The translations under genes were made by a program, and so were the position numbers. A DNA stretch of 8,625 nt from Bacteroidales bacterium (GTDB lineage Bacteria; Bacteroidota; Bacteroidia; Bacteroidales; UBA3663): positions 1 to 8,625 of the forward strand of contig JAGBQS010000074.1 in the NCBI GenBank assembly GCA_017632695.1, written 5' to 3'. Shown here piece after piece: positions 1 through 5,915 of the stretch. The notes beneath the pieces were generated by a model, which was not told where the DNA came from, did not search any database, and saw only the letters and a program-made list of their open reading frames with translations. The number at the start of each line of letters is the position of its first letter. The first letter of the stretch is position 1.

Positions 1-942
1 ACCGTAACCAACGTCAAGAACGGTGTGGCTGCGCTGGCTAAGAGCGGCGCCGACTTTCTGGTTGCCATCGGCGGCGGTTCGAGTATCGATACTGCCAAGG
101 GCATCGGTATTGTTACCAACAACCCTGAGTTCTCCGACGTGATCAGCCTTGAGGGTGTGGCTCCTACCAAGAAGAAGAACGTACCTATCATCTGCTTCCC
201 GACAACAGCCGGTACTGCTGCCGAAACCACTATCAACTATGTGATCATCGACGCGGAAAAGCACAAGAAGATGGTGTGCGTCGATCCTAACGATATCCCG
301 TACTGCTCCATCATCGATGCCGAACTGATGTTCTCGCTGCCGAAGGGAACCACAGCCGCTACGGGTCTGGATGCCCTGACTCACGCCATCGAGGGCTATA
401 TCACCAAGGCTGCCTGGGAACTGTCGGATATGTTCGAGATTGAGGCCATCCGCCTGATTAACAAGTATCTGCGTCTGGCAGTATTCGATCCGACCAACCC
501 TGTTGGACGCGAAGGTATGGCGCTGGCACAGTATGTGGCAGGTATGGCATTCTCGAACGTCGGTCTGGGCGTGGTTCACGGTATGGCTCACCCGATGGGT
601 TCGCTGCACAACATTCCTCACGGCGTTGCCAATGCGCTCCTGTTGCCTACCATCATGGAGTTCAATGCTCCGGTCTGCCGCGACAAGTATGTGGAGATCG
701 CCAAGGCTATGGGTGCCTACAAGGAGGGTATGACCAAGATTGAGGCTGCTCAGGCTGCCTGCGATGCCGTACGCCAGCTGGCTGTCGAGGTAGGTATTCC
801 TCAGCATCTGTCGGAAATCGGTATTTACGAGAAGGATATCGACGCCCTTGCCGATCAGGCTATCGCCGATGTCTGCACCCCGGGCAACCCGCGCAAGGTT
901 ACCCGTGCCGACATTGTGGAACTCTATAAGAAGGTGCTGTAA
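1..942 (+). CDS. fucO: Lactaldehyde reductase (iron-containing alcohol dehydrogenase), 5'-truncated
   Basis: The reading frame is open from base 1 to the TAA at 940-942, giving 313 visible residues. FucO proteins have about 380, so roughly 70 N-terminal residues lie off the left edge. The enzyme reduces L-lactaldehyde to 1,2-propanediol with NADH in the cytoplasm, during anaerobic breakdown of fucose or rhamnose. The dinucleotide-binding GGGSSIDTAK motif is near bases 73-102. All four expected iron ligands are present: Asp (370-372) and His (382-384) in GLDALTHAIEGY, and two His 14 residues apart in the VHGMAHPMG...IPHG segment (about 577-621). From memory, the sequence follows E. coli FucO closely through most of its length (PTTAGTAAE, VCVDPNDIP, QYVAGMAFSNVGLG), which favours fucO over a generic alcohol dehydrogenase. 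In Bacteroides, fucO often sits in a rhamnose or fucose operon; those partners would be upstream and cannot be seen. The real start codon is outside the window. Confidence 0.93.
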   Translation, partial: TVTNVKNGVAALAKSGADFLVAIGGGSSIDTAKGIGIVTNNPEFSDVISLEGVAPTKKKNVPIICFPTTAGTAAETTINYVIIDAEKHKKMVCVDPNDIPYCSIIDAELMFSLPKGTTAATGLDALTHAIEGYITKAAWELSDMFEIEAIRLINKYLRLAVFDPTNPVGREGMALAQYVAGMAFSNVGLGVVHGMAHPMGSLHNIPHGVANALLLPTIMEFNAPVCRDKYVEIAKAMGAYKEGMTKIEAAQAACDAVRQLAVEVGIPQHLSEIGIYEKDIDALADQAIADVCTPGNPRKVTRADIVELYKKVL

Positions 943-944
943 GA

Positions 945-990
945 CTGTCGGACAGCTGCATGGACGGCTTTGCAAGCCTGTCGGGCAGCT
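945..990. repeat. Two copies of the near-palindrome CTGTCGRNCAGCT, 33 bp apart, downstream of fucO
   Basis: CTGTCGGACAGCT begins at 945 and CTGTCGGGCAGCT at 978, a 13-nt direct repeat with one difference. The first copy contains a perfect 5-1-5 palindrome, CTGTC-G-GACAG; the second keeps it with one G-T pair. Between and into the second copy there is a small possible RNA hairpin: GAC-GGCTT at 963-970 pairs with AAGCC-GTC at 974-982, with a bulged T. The segment lies just after the fucO stop codon and before the terminator. It may simply be part of the fucO 3' end or a chance duplication; no function is shown. Confidence 0.4.
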
Positions 991-1008
991 TGTTCCTGAC
1001 GTTACTGC

Positions 1009-1047
1009 AAAAAAAGAAAATGGGAAGGCGTGAACCTTCCCATTTTT
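1009..1047. terminator. Bidirectional intrinsic terminator between fucO and tRNA-Arg
   Basis: TGGGAAGG (1021-1028) and CCTTCCCA (1035-1042) form a perfect 8-bp stem around a 6-nt loop. AAAA (1017-1020) and TTTT (1043-1046) extend it to 12 bp. On the plus strand the stem is followed by TTTTT (1043-1047), suited to ending fucO transcription. On the minus strand it is followed by TTTT-C-TTTTTTT (1020 down to 1009), an even better U-tract for ending the tRNA transcript. Its position between two converging genes fits a shared terminator. Confidence 0.88.
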
Positions 1048-1074
1048 CGGTGTTTCCGGTAAAGGAAACGGCGG

Positions 1075-1148
1075 TGATCCGGTTGGGATTCGAACCCAAG
1101 ACCCACAGCTTAGAAGGCTGTTGCTCTATCCAACTGAGCTACCGGACC
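1075..1148 (-). tRNA. tRNA-Arg, anticodon UCU
   Basis: The minus strand folds into a complete 74-nt cloverleaf. The acceptor stem GGTCCGG pairs with CCGGATC with one G-U pair. The D arm is GCTC/GAGC around AGTTGGATA. The anticodon stem ACAGC/GCTGT encloses the loop CTTCTAA, so the anticodon is TCT (plus-strand 1112-1114), which reads AGA and AGG. The variable loop is GGGTC, and the T arm is TTGGG/CCCAA around TTCGAAT. The discriminator is A (1075). The next bases on the minus strand are CCG, so CCA is not encoded and must be added by the nucleotidyltransferase. The gene has its own promoter (1203-1234) and terminator (1009-1047), so it appears to be a single-gene unit. No repeat of its 3' end is seen elsewhere, so there is no sign of integration at this tRNA. 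Confidence 0.97.
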
Positions 1149-1156
1149 CGGAAATC

Positions 1157-1180
1157 CGTACAAACGCATGCTCTTGTACG
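1157..1180 (-). other. Hairpin in the 5' leader of the tRNA-Arg precursor
   Basis: CGTACAA (1157-1163) and TTGTACG (1174-1180) are perfect 7-bp complements around a 10-nt loop that contains the palindrome GCATGC. On the minus-strand transcript this would fold 8 nt before the mature tRNA 5' end. The predicted start of transcription is near 1196, so the hairpin would make up most of the leader removed by RNase P. A role in processing or in shielding the leader is inference. Confidence 0.45.
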
Positions 1181-1202
1181 CAGGTTTGTTTAATTTCGGC
1201 CG

Positions 1203-1234
1203 CAAAGATAGTACTTTTTTCCGATTTTTCCAAA
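1203..1234 (-). promoter_or_regulatory. Bacteroidetes-type promoter for tRNA-Arg
   Basis: Reading the minus strand, TTTG (1234-1231) is followed by a 20-nt spacer and TATCTTTG (1210-1203). This is a perfect match to the Bacteroidetes housekeeping sigma factor consensus TTTG-N19-21-TAnnTTTG. Transcription should start near 1196, leaving a leader of about 48 nt before the tRNA. The TTTG is part of a longer AATAATTTG (1239-1231) that also occurs at the facing promoter of the COG0523 gene, and part of an 11-bp palindrome CAAAT-T-ATTTG (1231-1241). Confidence 0.85.
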
Positions 1235-1296
1235 TTATTTGTGATAGAAATTGAGATTTGCGGGCAATTACTGCAAAAAAACGACAGTTTTTTAAT

Positions 1297-1324
1297 CAAT
1301 AATTTGCACTTTCGTAAATTATTG
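1297..1324. promoter_or_regulatory. Perfect 9-bp inverted repeat over the COG0523 promoter, candidate operator
   Basis: CAATAATTT (1297-1305) and AAATTATTG (1316-1324) are exact reverse complements separated by 10 nt, so their centres are 19 bp apart, close to two helical turns. The left arm includes the first three bases of the TTTG element and the right arm ends 2 nt before TATCTTTG. A protein bound here would therefore cover the promoter spacer and -33 region. The repeat lies upstream of the expected transcription start, so it acts, if at all, as DNA. COG0523 genes are often under Zur or Fur control, but the 9-10-9 spacing is not the compact box of those regulators. The sequence is very AT-rich, so chance is possible. 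Confidence 0.4.
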
Positions 1325-1334
1325 TCTATCTTTG
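1303..1334 (+). promoter_or_regulatory. Bacteroidetes-type promoter for the COG0523 GTPase gene
   Basis: TTTG (1303-1306), a 20-nt spacer and TATCTTTG (1327-1334) match the Bacteroidetes consensus exactly. Transcription should begin near 1341, giving a short A-rich leader of about 26 nt before the ATG at 1367. This supports that ATG, or the nearby one at 1373, and rules out longer N-termini. An A-run and T-run pair around CGACAG (about 1274-1293) lies just upstream. The promoter is back to back with that of the tRNA; the two -33 elements are 68 nt apart. Confidence 0.85.
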
Positions 1335-1366
1335 TGCTCCATTTTAAGGAACAACTAAACAGATAA

Positions 1367-2650
1367 ATGAATATGAGCAGTCTGAGAGTACCGGTTTTGC
1401 TGCTTACCGGTTATTTGGGAAGTGGAAAAACCACATTGGTAAACAAGATTCTTACCAACAGACGCGGCATCCGTTTTGCCGTGATTGTGAACGACATCGG
1501 CGAAGTGAACATCGATGCAAGCCTGATTCAGGCAGGCGGTATTGTGGGACAGCAGGACGACAGTCTGGTGGCCCTTCAGAACGGCTGCATCTGCTGCACG
1601 CTGAAGATGGATCTGGTACAGCAGCTGACGGATATCACCAGTCAGCAGAAGTTCGACTATATTGTGATTGAGGCAAGCGGCATCTGCGAACCGGGTCCCA
1701 TTGCCCAGACCATCTGTTCGATTCCGGAAATTGTGCCCGAAAAGACCATCGAGAAAGGTGTGCCCGATCTGGACTGCATCGTGACGGTGGTGGATGCCCT
1801 CCGGCTGAAGGATGAATTCGGCTGCGGCAACAGCCTTCTGAACCAGAATCTGGACGAGGATGATCTGGAGAACCTGGTGATCCAGCAGATTGAATTCTGT
1901 AACATCATCCTGCTGAACAAGGCCAGCGAGGTGAGCAAGCAGGAACTGGCCCGCATCCGCAAGATCATCGAGGCTATCCAGCCTCAGGCTCAGATCATCG
2001 AGACCGATTACTGCGATGTGGATCTGGACAGCATCGTGAATACCCGTATGTTCGACTTCGACAAGGTGGCTACTTCGGCTACCTGGATTCAGGAAGTGGA
2101 GGGTCATCACGAAGAAGATGAGGATGACGACGATGATGAAGATGAGCACGAACATCATCATGAGCATGACGAAGAGCATGAACATGAACATCATCACGAA
2201 CACGAACATCATCACCATCATGATCATGAGCATCATCACCACCACGATCACGAGAACGAGGAGGAAGGCGAGGCTGAGGAATACGGCATCGGAACATTTG
2301 TCTACCAGCGCCGCCAGCCGTTTAACTTGGGACGCTTCGACGAGTTCGTGGCACGTCACTGGCCCAAGAGCGTGATCCGCTGCAAGGGTATGTGCTACTT
2401 CGGCGATGAACGCGATACCTGCTACGTTTTCGAACAGGCAGGACGTCAGGTAAATCTCCGCAATGCTGGCAAATGGTATGCTACCATGCCTGAGGCTGAA
2501 CTGCAGCGTCAGCTGGAATTCGACCAGCAGCTGCAGCGTGATTGGGACGAGACCTATGGAGACCGCATGCAGAAGATTGTGTTCATCGGTCAGAAGATGG
2601 ACAAGAAAGCCATCTGCCAGCTGTTGGACGAATGTCTGGAGGTGTATTGA
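1367..2650 (+). CDS. COG0523/CobW-P47K family GTPase, predicted metallochaperone with His-rich linker
   Basis: This 427-residue protein belongs to the G3E GTPases that deliver or insert metals. The Walker A GYLGSGKTT is at residues 15-23. The family's metal-binding CxCC motif is C74-I-C-C77. The segment NDIGEVNID is at 42-50, the Walker B-side segment IEASG at 101-105, and the guanine-specificity motif NKAS at 184-187. A run of Asp/Glu (249-260) leads into a segment with 23 histidines among 36 residues (261-296), followed by the CobW C-terminal domain (about 308-427). The His/acidic block sits in the linker where many members carry a metal-binding stretch. Zinc is the most likely metal, but nickel, cobalt or iron cannot be excluded. 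The protein is cytoplasmic; no signal peptide is seen. No Shine-Dalgarno is present, as is usual in this phylum. ATG 1373 is an alternative start. The gene appears monocistronic, with its own promoter and a hairpin after it. Confidence 0.9.
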   Translation: MNMSSLRVPVLLLTGYLGSGKTTLVNKILTNRRGIRFAVIVNDIGEVNIDASLIQAGGIVGQQDDSLVALQNGCICCTLKMDLVQQLTDITSQQKFDYIVIEASGICEPGPIAQTICSIPEIVPEKTIEKGVPDLDCIVTVVDALRLKDEFGCGNSLLNQNLDEDDLENLVIQQIEFCNIILLNKASEVSKQELARIRKIIEAIQPQAQIIETDYCDVDLDSIVNTRMFDFDKVATSATWIQEVEGHHEEDEDDDDDEDEHEHHHEHDEEHEHEHHHEHEHHHHHDHEHHHHHDHENEEEGEAEEYGIGTFVYQRRQPFNLGRFDEFVARHWPKSVIRCKGMCYFGDERDTCYVFEQAGRQVNLRNAGKWYATMPEAELQRQLEFDQQLQRDWDETYGDRMQKIVFIGQKMDKKAICQLLDECLEVY

Positions 2651-2672
2651 TGTCCCGGGTAATCAGGAATAA

Positions 2673-2728
2673 GACAATCGGATAAACCGAAATAAAGTAA
2701 TCTGATAATCCGAAATCGTCTGATTGTC
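2673..2728. repeat. Short direct and inverted repeats between the COG0523 gene and dnaG
   Basis: An 18-nt segment at 2676-2693 recurs at 2699-2716 with two mismatches and a 23-nt period; both begin AATC and end CCGAAAT. In addition, GACAATCGGA (2673-2682) pairs with TCTGATTGTC (2719-2728) through 10 positions including one G-U, which would enclose most of the direct repeat. The region is non-coding, lies between two converging genes and precedes the main terminator hairpin. It may be a decayed small intergenic repeat or a secondary 3'-end structure. No function can be assigned. Confidence 0.4.
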
Positions 2729-2746
2729 TGTTATTTATAGGAGTAA

Positions 2747-2786
2747 AATGATAACGGTCTGACCGGAAGGTCAGGCCGTTATTATT
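2747..2786. terminator. Long hairpin between convergent genes, probable bidirectional terminator
   Basis: ATAACGGTCTGACC (2751-2764) and GGTCAGGCCGTTAT (2769-2782) form a 14-bp stem with one G-U pair, capped by a GGAA tetraloop. In plus-strand RNA it extends to 18 bp (2747-2786). The stop codon of dnaG (2771-2773) lies inside the stem. The U-tracts are poor: the plus side continues TATTCG and the minus side continues CATTTTAC. It may therefore act as a weak or factor-assisted terminator, or as a 3'-end stabiliser for both converging mRNAs. Confidence 0.65.
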
Positions 2787-4864
2787 CGTTCGCCCAAAGC
2801 TTTGTCGAGATTCTTTTTGATTTCGGTCAGTTCGGTCAGCTTCGGCATGATGGCTGCGTAGTCGGCTCCCGGAGTCCGGAGCTGTTGTCTCAGTTCGGCA
2901 ATCAGCATCCGGATGGTGGCTTCTTTCAGTTCCAGCAGGCATCGCGGAATGAGAGAACTGAGGTCTTCCTGATTCTGGGCTATTCCCATTGCGTCGTAGC
3001 GGTCGTCAACCAGATCGAGGGCGGTTTGCCGGATTTCATCGTCGGCCACCCGTGTAAAGAACCGGACGCTGTCAAATTCGGCATTCGTGTCGGCGGAGGC
3101 ATCGATAGCCATCTGAAGCATGCGGGCATAGACGGGATGCCGGAATTCCACCTGGTCGGCATACAGTTCGGAGCCGATAAAGTCAACCACGCGCCAGTCT
3201 TCCTCGTGGGTAACGTCTTTGTATTCCCGTCCGTTTTCGTCGGGCACCTTTTCGGTCCAGCTGAATGTGAAGATCTCGCCTCCGTGACGGACCAGGTTCT
3301 GTATGATGTTGCGTTCGTAGCGGTCGGTGAGGAGCGGAGCCCTGTTGGACGAAGGACGTTGGACTGTTTGGGGTTGCGGTTCGGAATCCGGCTGTACGGA
3401 ATCCGCAGGTGCAGTTTGTGCCGGTTCGCTATCGGTGTGCTTATCGTCGCCGTTCACTTCCTGTTCGCGCAGAGCCCGGGCTTCTTCGCGGCGGAGATCT
3501 GTTTCCATACGGCGCAGTTCGGCTGCATAGTTGGAGTTCTTCTGGTTGCGGACTGCCTGTATCAGGGCTTCTTCGGACACATGCAGACGCTGGGAGGTTT
3601 CGCGCATGTAGAGCGATGACATGATAGGATCGCTGATCAGGGCAATACTCTGTACGATGTTCTGTACCACCTGCGAGCGTTTCAGCGGATCGTTGGCGGC
3701 ATCGCGCAGCAGCATCGCCGTTTTGTACGAAATGAAATCCTGTTCGTTGGCCGAAAAGAACGCTTCCAGTTCGGCGGTTGAGTGTGCCCGGCAGAAGCTG
3801 TCCGGGTCGTTGCCGTCGGGCAGGAGCAGCAGCTTGACATTCATGCCTTCGAGCAGCAGCAGATCAATTGTCTTGAGCGAAGCACGTATGCCGGCATCGT
3901 CGCCGTCGAACATCAGGGTAACGTTTTTGGTAAAACGCTGGATGATGCGTATCTGGTTGGTGGTCAATGCAGTACCGGCAGAAGCTACTACGTTGGTAAA
4001 GCCTGCCTGCGACATTGATAGGACATCGACGTTACCTTCGACAATGAAGCATTTGTCCTGTTTGGCCATCTCGTTTTTGGCCTGGAAGATACCATAAAGC
4101 AGGTTGCCTTTATGATAAACCATCGATTCGGGCGAGTTGACGTACTTCTTGAAGGCGTTGTCTACGAGTTGCAGGATGCGTCCTCCGAATGCTACCGGCT
4201 TGCCGGAAAGGGTGTGGAACGGGAAGATGACGCGTCCGGCAAAACGGCATACAGGAGTCTTCTGCGGATCGTCGCCGTAGCACAGACCTACTCCTTCCTT
4301 GCGCTGTTCGGTAGGATCGAGCAGATAATCCCGCTTGTGTCCGGCCTTGAGTGCACGGGAGGCGAAGTCGGTCTTTGATTCAAGGGCATATCCCAGATGA
4401 AAGCGGCGTATGGTTTCGTCCTGCAGGCCGCGTTCGCGGAAGTAGGCCATTCCGATGTTCCGTCCTTCGTCCGTTTCATACAGATCATGCTCGAAGGTCT
4501 TCTGGGCAAACTCGTTGAGGTTCATCATGCCTTCGCGGGCAGTCTGCGCTGCCAGTTCTTCGGCTGTCTGTTCCTTTTCCTGAATCTCGATGCCGTACTT
4601 CTTGCCTAACCATCGGATAGCCTCCATGTAGTTCATCTGCTCGTGCTTCATCAGGAAATTGACGGGATCGCCGCCTTCGCCGCAGGAGAAGCATTTGCAG
4701 ATATTCTTGGACGGAGATACATAGAACGACGGATTCTTGTCGGCATGGAAGGGACACAGACCGATGTAGTTCTGTCCGCGCCGGCGCAGCGACACAAATT
4801 CGCCCACCACATCCATAATCTGGGCGGTGTCGCGTATCTTATCGATGGTCAGCTGGTCGATCAT
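2771..4864 (-). CDS. dnaG: DNA primase
   Basis: DnaG makes the RNA primers for lagging-strand and origin replication, working with the DnaB helicase. The 697-residue protein has all expected parts. The N-terminal CHC2 zinc finger has ligands C37, H40, C58 and C61 (CPFH...CFSC). The RNA polymerase core includes YVNSPES (241-247) and HKGNLLYG (251-258). The Toprim catalytic centre has E276 in EGNVD, D320/D322 in DGDDAG (320-325) and D353/D355 in GNDPDS (351-356). A charged helix and an acidic, proline- and glutamine-rich linker (about 450-510) lead to the C-terminal helicase-interaction region (about 511-697). E. coli DnaG has 581 residues; the extra length falls mainly in the linker and C-terminus, as in Bacteroidetes relatives. 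Its ATG (4864-4862) overlaps the rsmA stop codon as ATGA, implying translational coupling in an rsmA-dnaG operon. The macromolecular synthesis operon rpsU-dnaG-rpoD of E. coli is not present here. Confidence 0.97.
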   Translation of the reverse strand: MIDQLTIDKIRDTAQIMDVVGEFVSLRRRGQNYIGLCPFHADKNPSFYVSPSKNICKCFSCGEGGDPVNFLMKHEQMNYMEAIRWLGKKYGIEIQEKEQTAEELAAQTAREGMMNLNEFAQKTFEHDLYETDEGRNIGMAYFRERGLQDETIRRFHLGYALESKTDFASRALKAGHKRDYLLDPTEQRKEGVGLCYGDDPQKTPVCRFAGRVIFPFHTLSGKPVAFGGRILQLVDNAFKKYVNSPESMVYHKGNLLYGIFQAKNEMAKQDKCFIVEGNVDVLSMSQAGFTNVVASAGTALTTNQIRIIQRFTKNVTLMFDGDDAGIRASLKTIDLLLLEGMNVKLLLLPDGNDPDSFCRAHSTAELEAFFSANEQDFISYKTAMLLRDAANDPLKRSQVVQNIVQSIALISDPIMSSLYMRETSQRLHVSEEALIQAVRNQKNSNYAAELRRMETDLRREEARALREQEVNGDDKHTDSEPAQTAPADSVQPDSEPQPQTVQRPSSNRAPLLTDRYERNIIQNLVRHGGEIFTFSWTEKVPDENGREYKDVTHEEDWRVVDFIGSELYADQVEFRHPVYARMLQMAIDASADTNAEFDSVRFFTRVADDEIRQTALDLVDDRYDAMGIAQNQEDLSSLIPRCLLELKEATIRMLIAELRQQLRTPGADYAAIMPKLTELTEIKKNLDKALGERIITA

Positions 4865-5727
4865 GCCTTGTTTCCTTTCAAGCGGACTGTCAAATCAATG
4901 AATTCCTGCACGGATACCTGTTCCGCGCGTTTGTCGAAGAAGGGTTCTGCCAGAATAGCGGCGGCTTCGTCGGGGCGCCATTCGGTTATCAGCTGGCGCA
5001 GACAGTTGCGGAGGGTCTTGCGCCGCATACCGAAAGCATTCTTAACCAATGTGCGCAGGTCTTTTTCCTCACAGGGAAGCTGTCTGGTCCGGTTGCGTAC
5101 CATACGGATGACAGCACTCTGAACCTTCGGAGGCGGATTGAATACGTGGTTGCCCACCGTGAAGCAGTATTCGATGTCGTACCATACCTGAACCAGCACC
5201 GACAGGATGCCGTAGGCCTTTGATCCCGGTTGGGCAGCCATACGTTCGGCCACTTCCTTCTGGATCATGCCGCTGCAGCAGGGAATCTGGTCGCGCCAGT
5301 CGATGACCTTGAAGAAAATCTGGCTGGAGATGTTGTAGGGATAATTGCCGATCAGGCAGAAAGGCTGGTTGCCGAACACTTCGGGACTGCTGAGGTCGAG
5401 TTTCAGGAAATCGGCCTCGATGATCCGGTGCTCCAGTGAGGACGGGTAGTGCAGGCGCAGATAGGAAACCGATTCTCCGTCGAGCTCCACTACTTTGAGA
5501 TTGTATTTTTTCTCGATCAGGAACTGGGTAAGCACACCCATACCGGGCCCTACTTCCAGACAGGGGAGGTCGTGAAAGTCCGCAAGTGTGTCGGCAATCC
5601 TTTCGGCTACCGACAGATCGGTCAGAAAGTGCTGACCCAGATTCTTTTTGGCCTTCACCTTGTCATCGAAGTCCAGATGAACCTCGTCACTGTGTTTGGC
5701 GCGTTGTGTATATTTGGCTTTATTCAT
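4861..5727 (-). CDS. rsmA: 16S rRNA (adenine1518-N6/adenine1519-N6)-dimethyltransferase
   Basis: RsmA (KsgA) uses S-adenosylmethionine to dimethylate two adjacent adenines in helix 45 of 16S rRNA, a late check in 30S assembly. Its loss gives kasugamycin resistance in bacteria studied. With the chosen ATG the protein has 288 residues. Motifs seen are NLGQHF (29-34), SAM-binding LEVGPGMG (57-64), acidic VVELD (79-83), ADFLKLDL (105-112), catalytic GNYPYNIS (127-134) and NPPPKVQSAV (197-206). The start is uncertain. The open frame extends to 5778, but a TAnnTTTG element at 5739-5732 makes that start unlikely. ATG 5727 lies only 4 nt after this element, so its mRNA would be almost leaderless. GTG 5658 would give MKAKKNLGQHFL and 265 residues, very like the family's usual N-terminus and length. 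The gene is first in an operon with dnaG, with a 4-nt ATGA overlap. Confidence 0.93.
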   Translation of the reverse strand: MNKAKYTQRAKHSDEVHLDFDDKVKAKKNLGQHFLTDLSVAERIADTLADFHDLPCLEVGPGMGVLTQFLIEKKYNLKVVELDGESVSYLRLHYPSSLEHRIIEADFLKLDLSSPEVFGNQPFCLIGNYPYNISSQIFFKVIDWRDQIPCCSGMIQKEVAERMAAQPGSKAYGILSVLVQVWYDIEYCFTVGNHVFNPPPKVQSAVIRMVRNRTRQLPCEEKDLRTLVKNAFGMRRKTLRNCLRQLITEWRPDEAAAILAEPFFDKRAEQVSVQEFIDLTVRLKGNKA

Positions 5728-5731
5728 GTGG

Positions 5732-5739
5732 CAAAGATA
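5732..5739 (-). promoter_or_regulatory. TAnnTTTG promoter element for rsmA-dnaG
   Basis: TATCTTTG on the minus strand (5739-5732) matches the -7 element. No TTTG lies 19-21 nt upstream; the bases there read GTTC or CGTT, so only half the consensus is present. Transcription would begin at about 5725-5729, essentially at the ATG chosen for rsmA or about 70 nt before the alternative GTG at 5658. Confidence 0.6.
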
Positions 5740-5855
5740 CGATAATTTTGTCATTTTTGGAACGATTTGTGCTAACAATTTGGCAATTTAGCGTAAAAAA
5801 TGGCAAAAATATGTTTTTTTGCGCTTAAAAGTGCCCGATTCTCAAAGAAAATGTG

Positions 5856-5863
5856 TACCTTTG
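5856..5863 (+). promoter_or_regulatory. TAnnTTTG promoter element for the TPR protein gene
   Basis: TACCTTTG (5856-5863) matches the -7 element and lies 52 nt before the ATG at 5916, giving a leader of about 45 nt. No TTTG is found at the usual -33 distance. The element is half of a 7-bp inverted repeat, GTACCTT (5855-5861) and AAGGTAC (5886-5892). Another AT-rich inverted repeat, GCAAAAA (5803-5809) with TTTTTGC (5816-5822), lies further upstream; either may be chance in this AT-rich stretch. Confidence 0.55.
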
Positions 5864-5915
5864 TGCGCTAAATTTATTATTTATTAAGGTACGCGTGCAA
5901 AAAAAACTCACAAGT

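Noticed and set aside
1075..1148. tRNA-Arg as an integration site for a mobile element
   Set aside because: No integrase and no duplicate of the tRNA 3' end is present in the window.
1355..2359. 334-residue minus-strand open frame opposite the COG0523 gene
   Set aside because: Its long Met/Val/Phe/Ile run is just the complement of the His/Asp/Glu codons. The plus-strand gene has all GTPase motifs and its own promoter.
2885..3619. 244-residue plus-strand frame, and others at 3621-4097 and 4643-5122
   Set aside because: They lie antisense to dnaG and rsmA, whose conserved motifs account for the sequence. The translations show no domain and no promoter precedes them.
5728..5778. Longer rsmA start at 5778
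   Set aside because: It would place the -7 promoter element inside the coding region and adds residues unlike any RsmA N-terminus.
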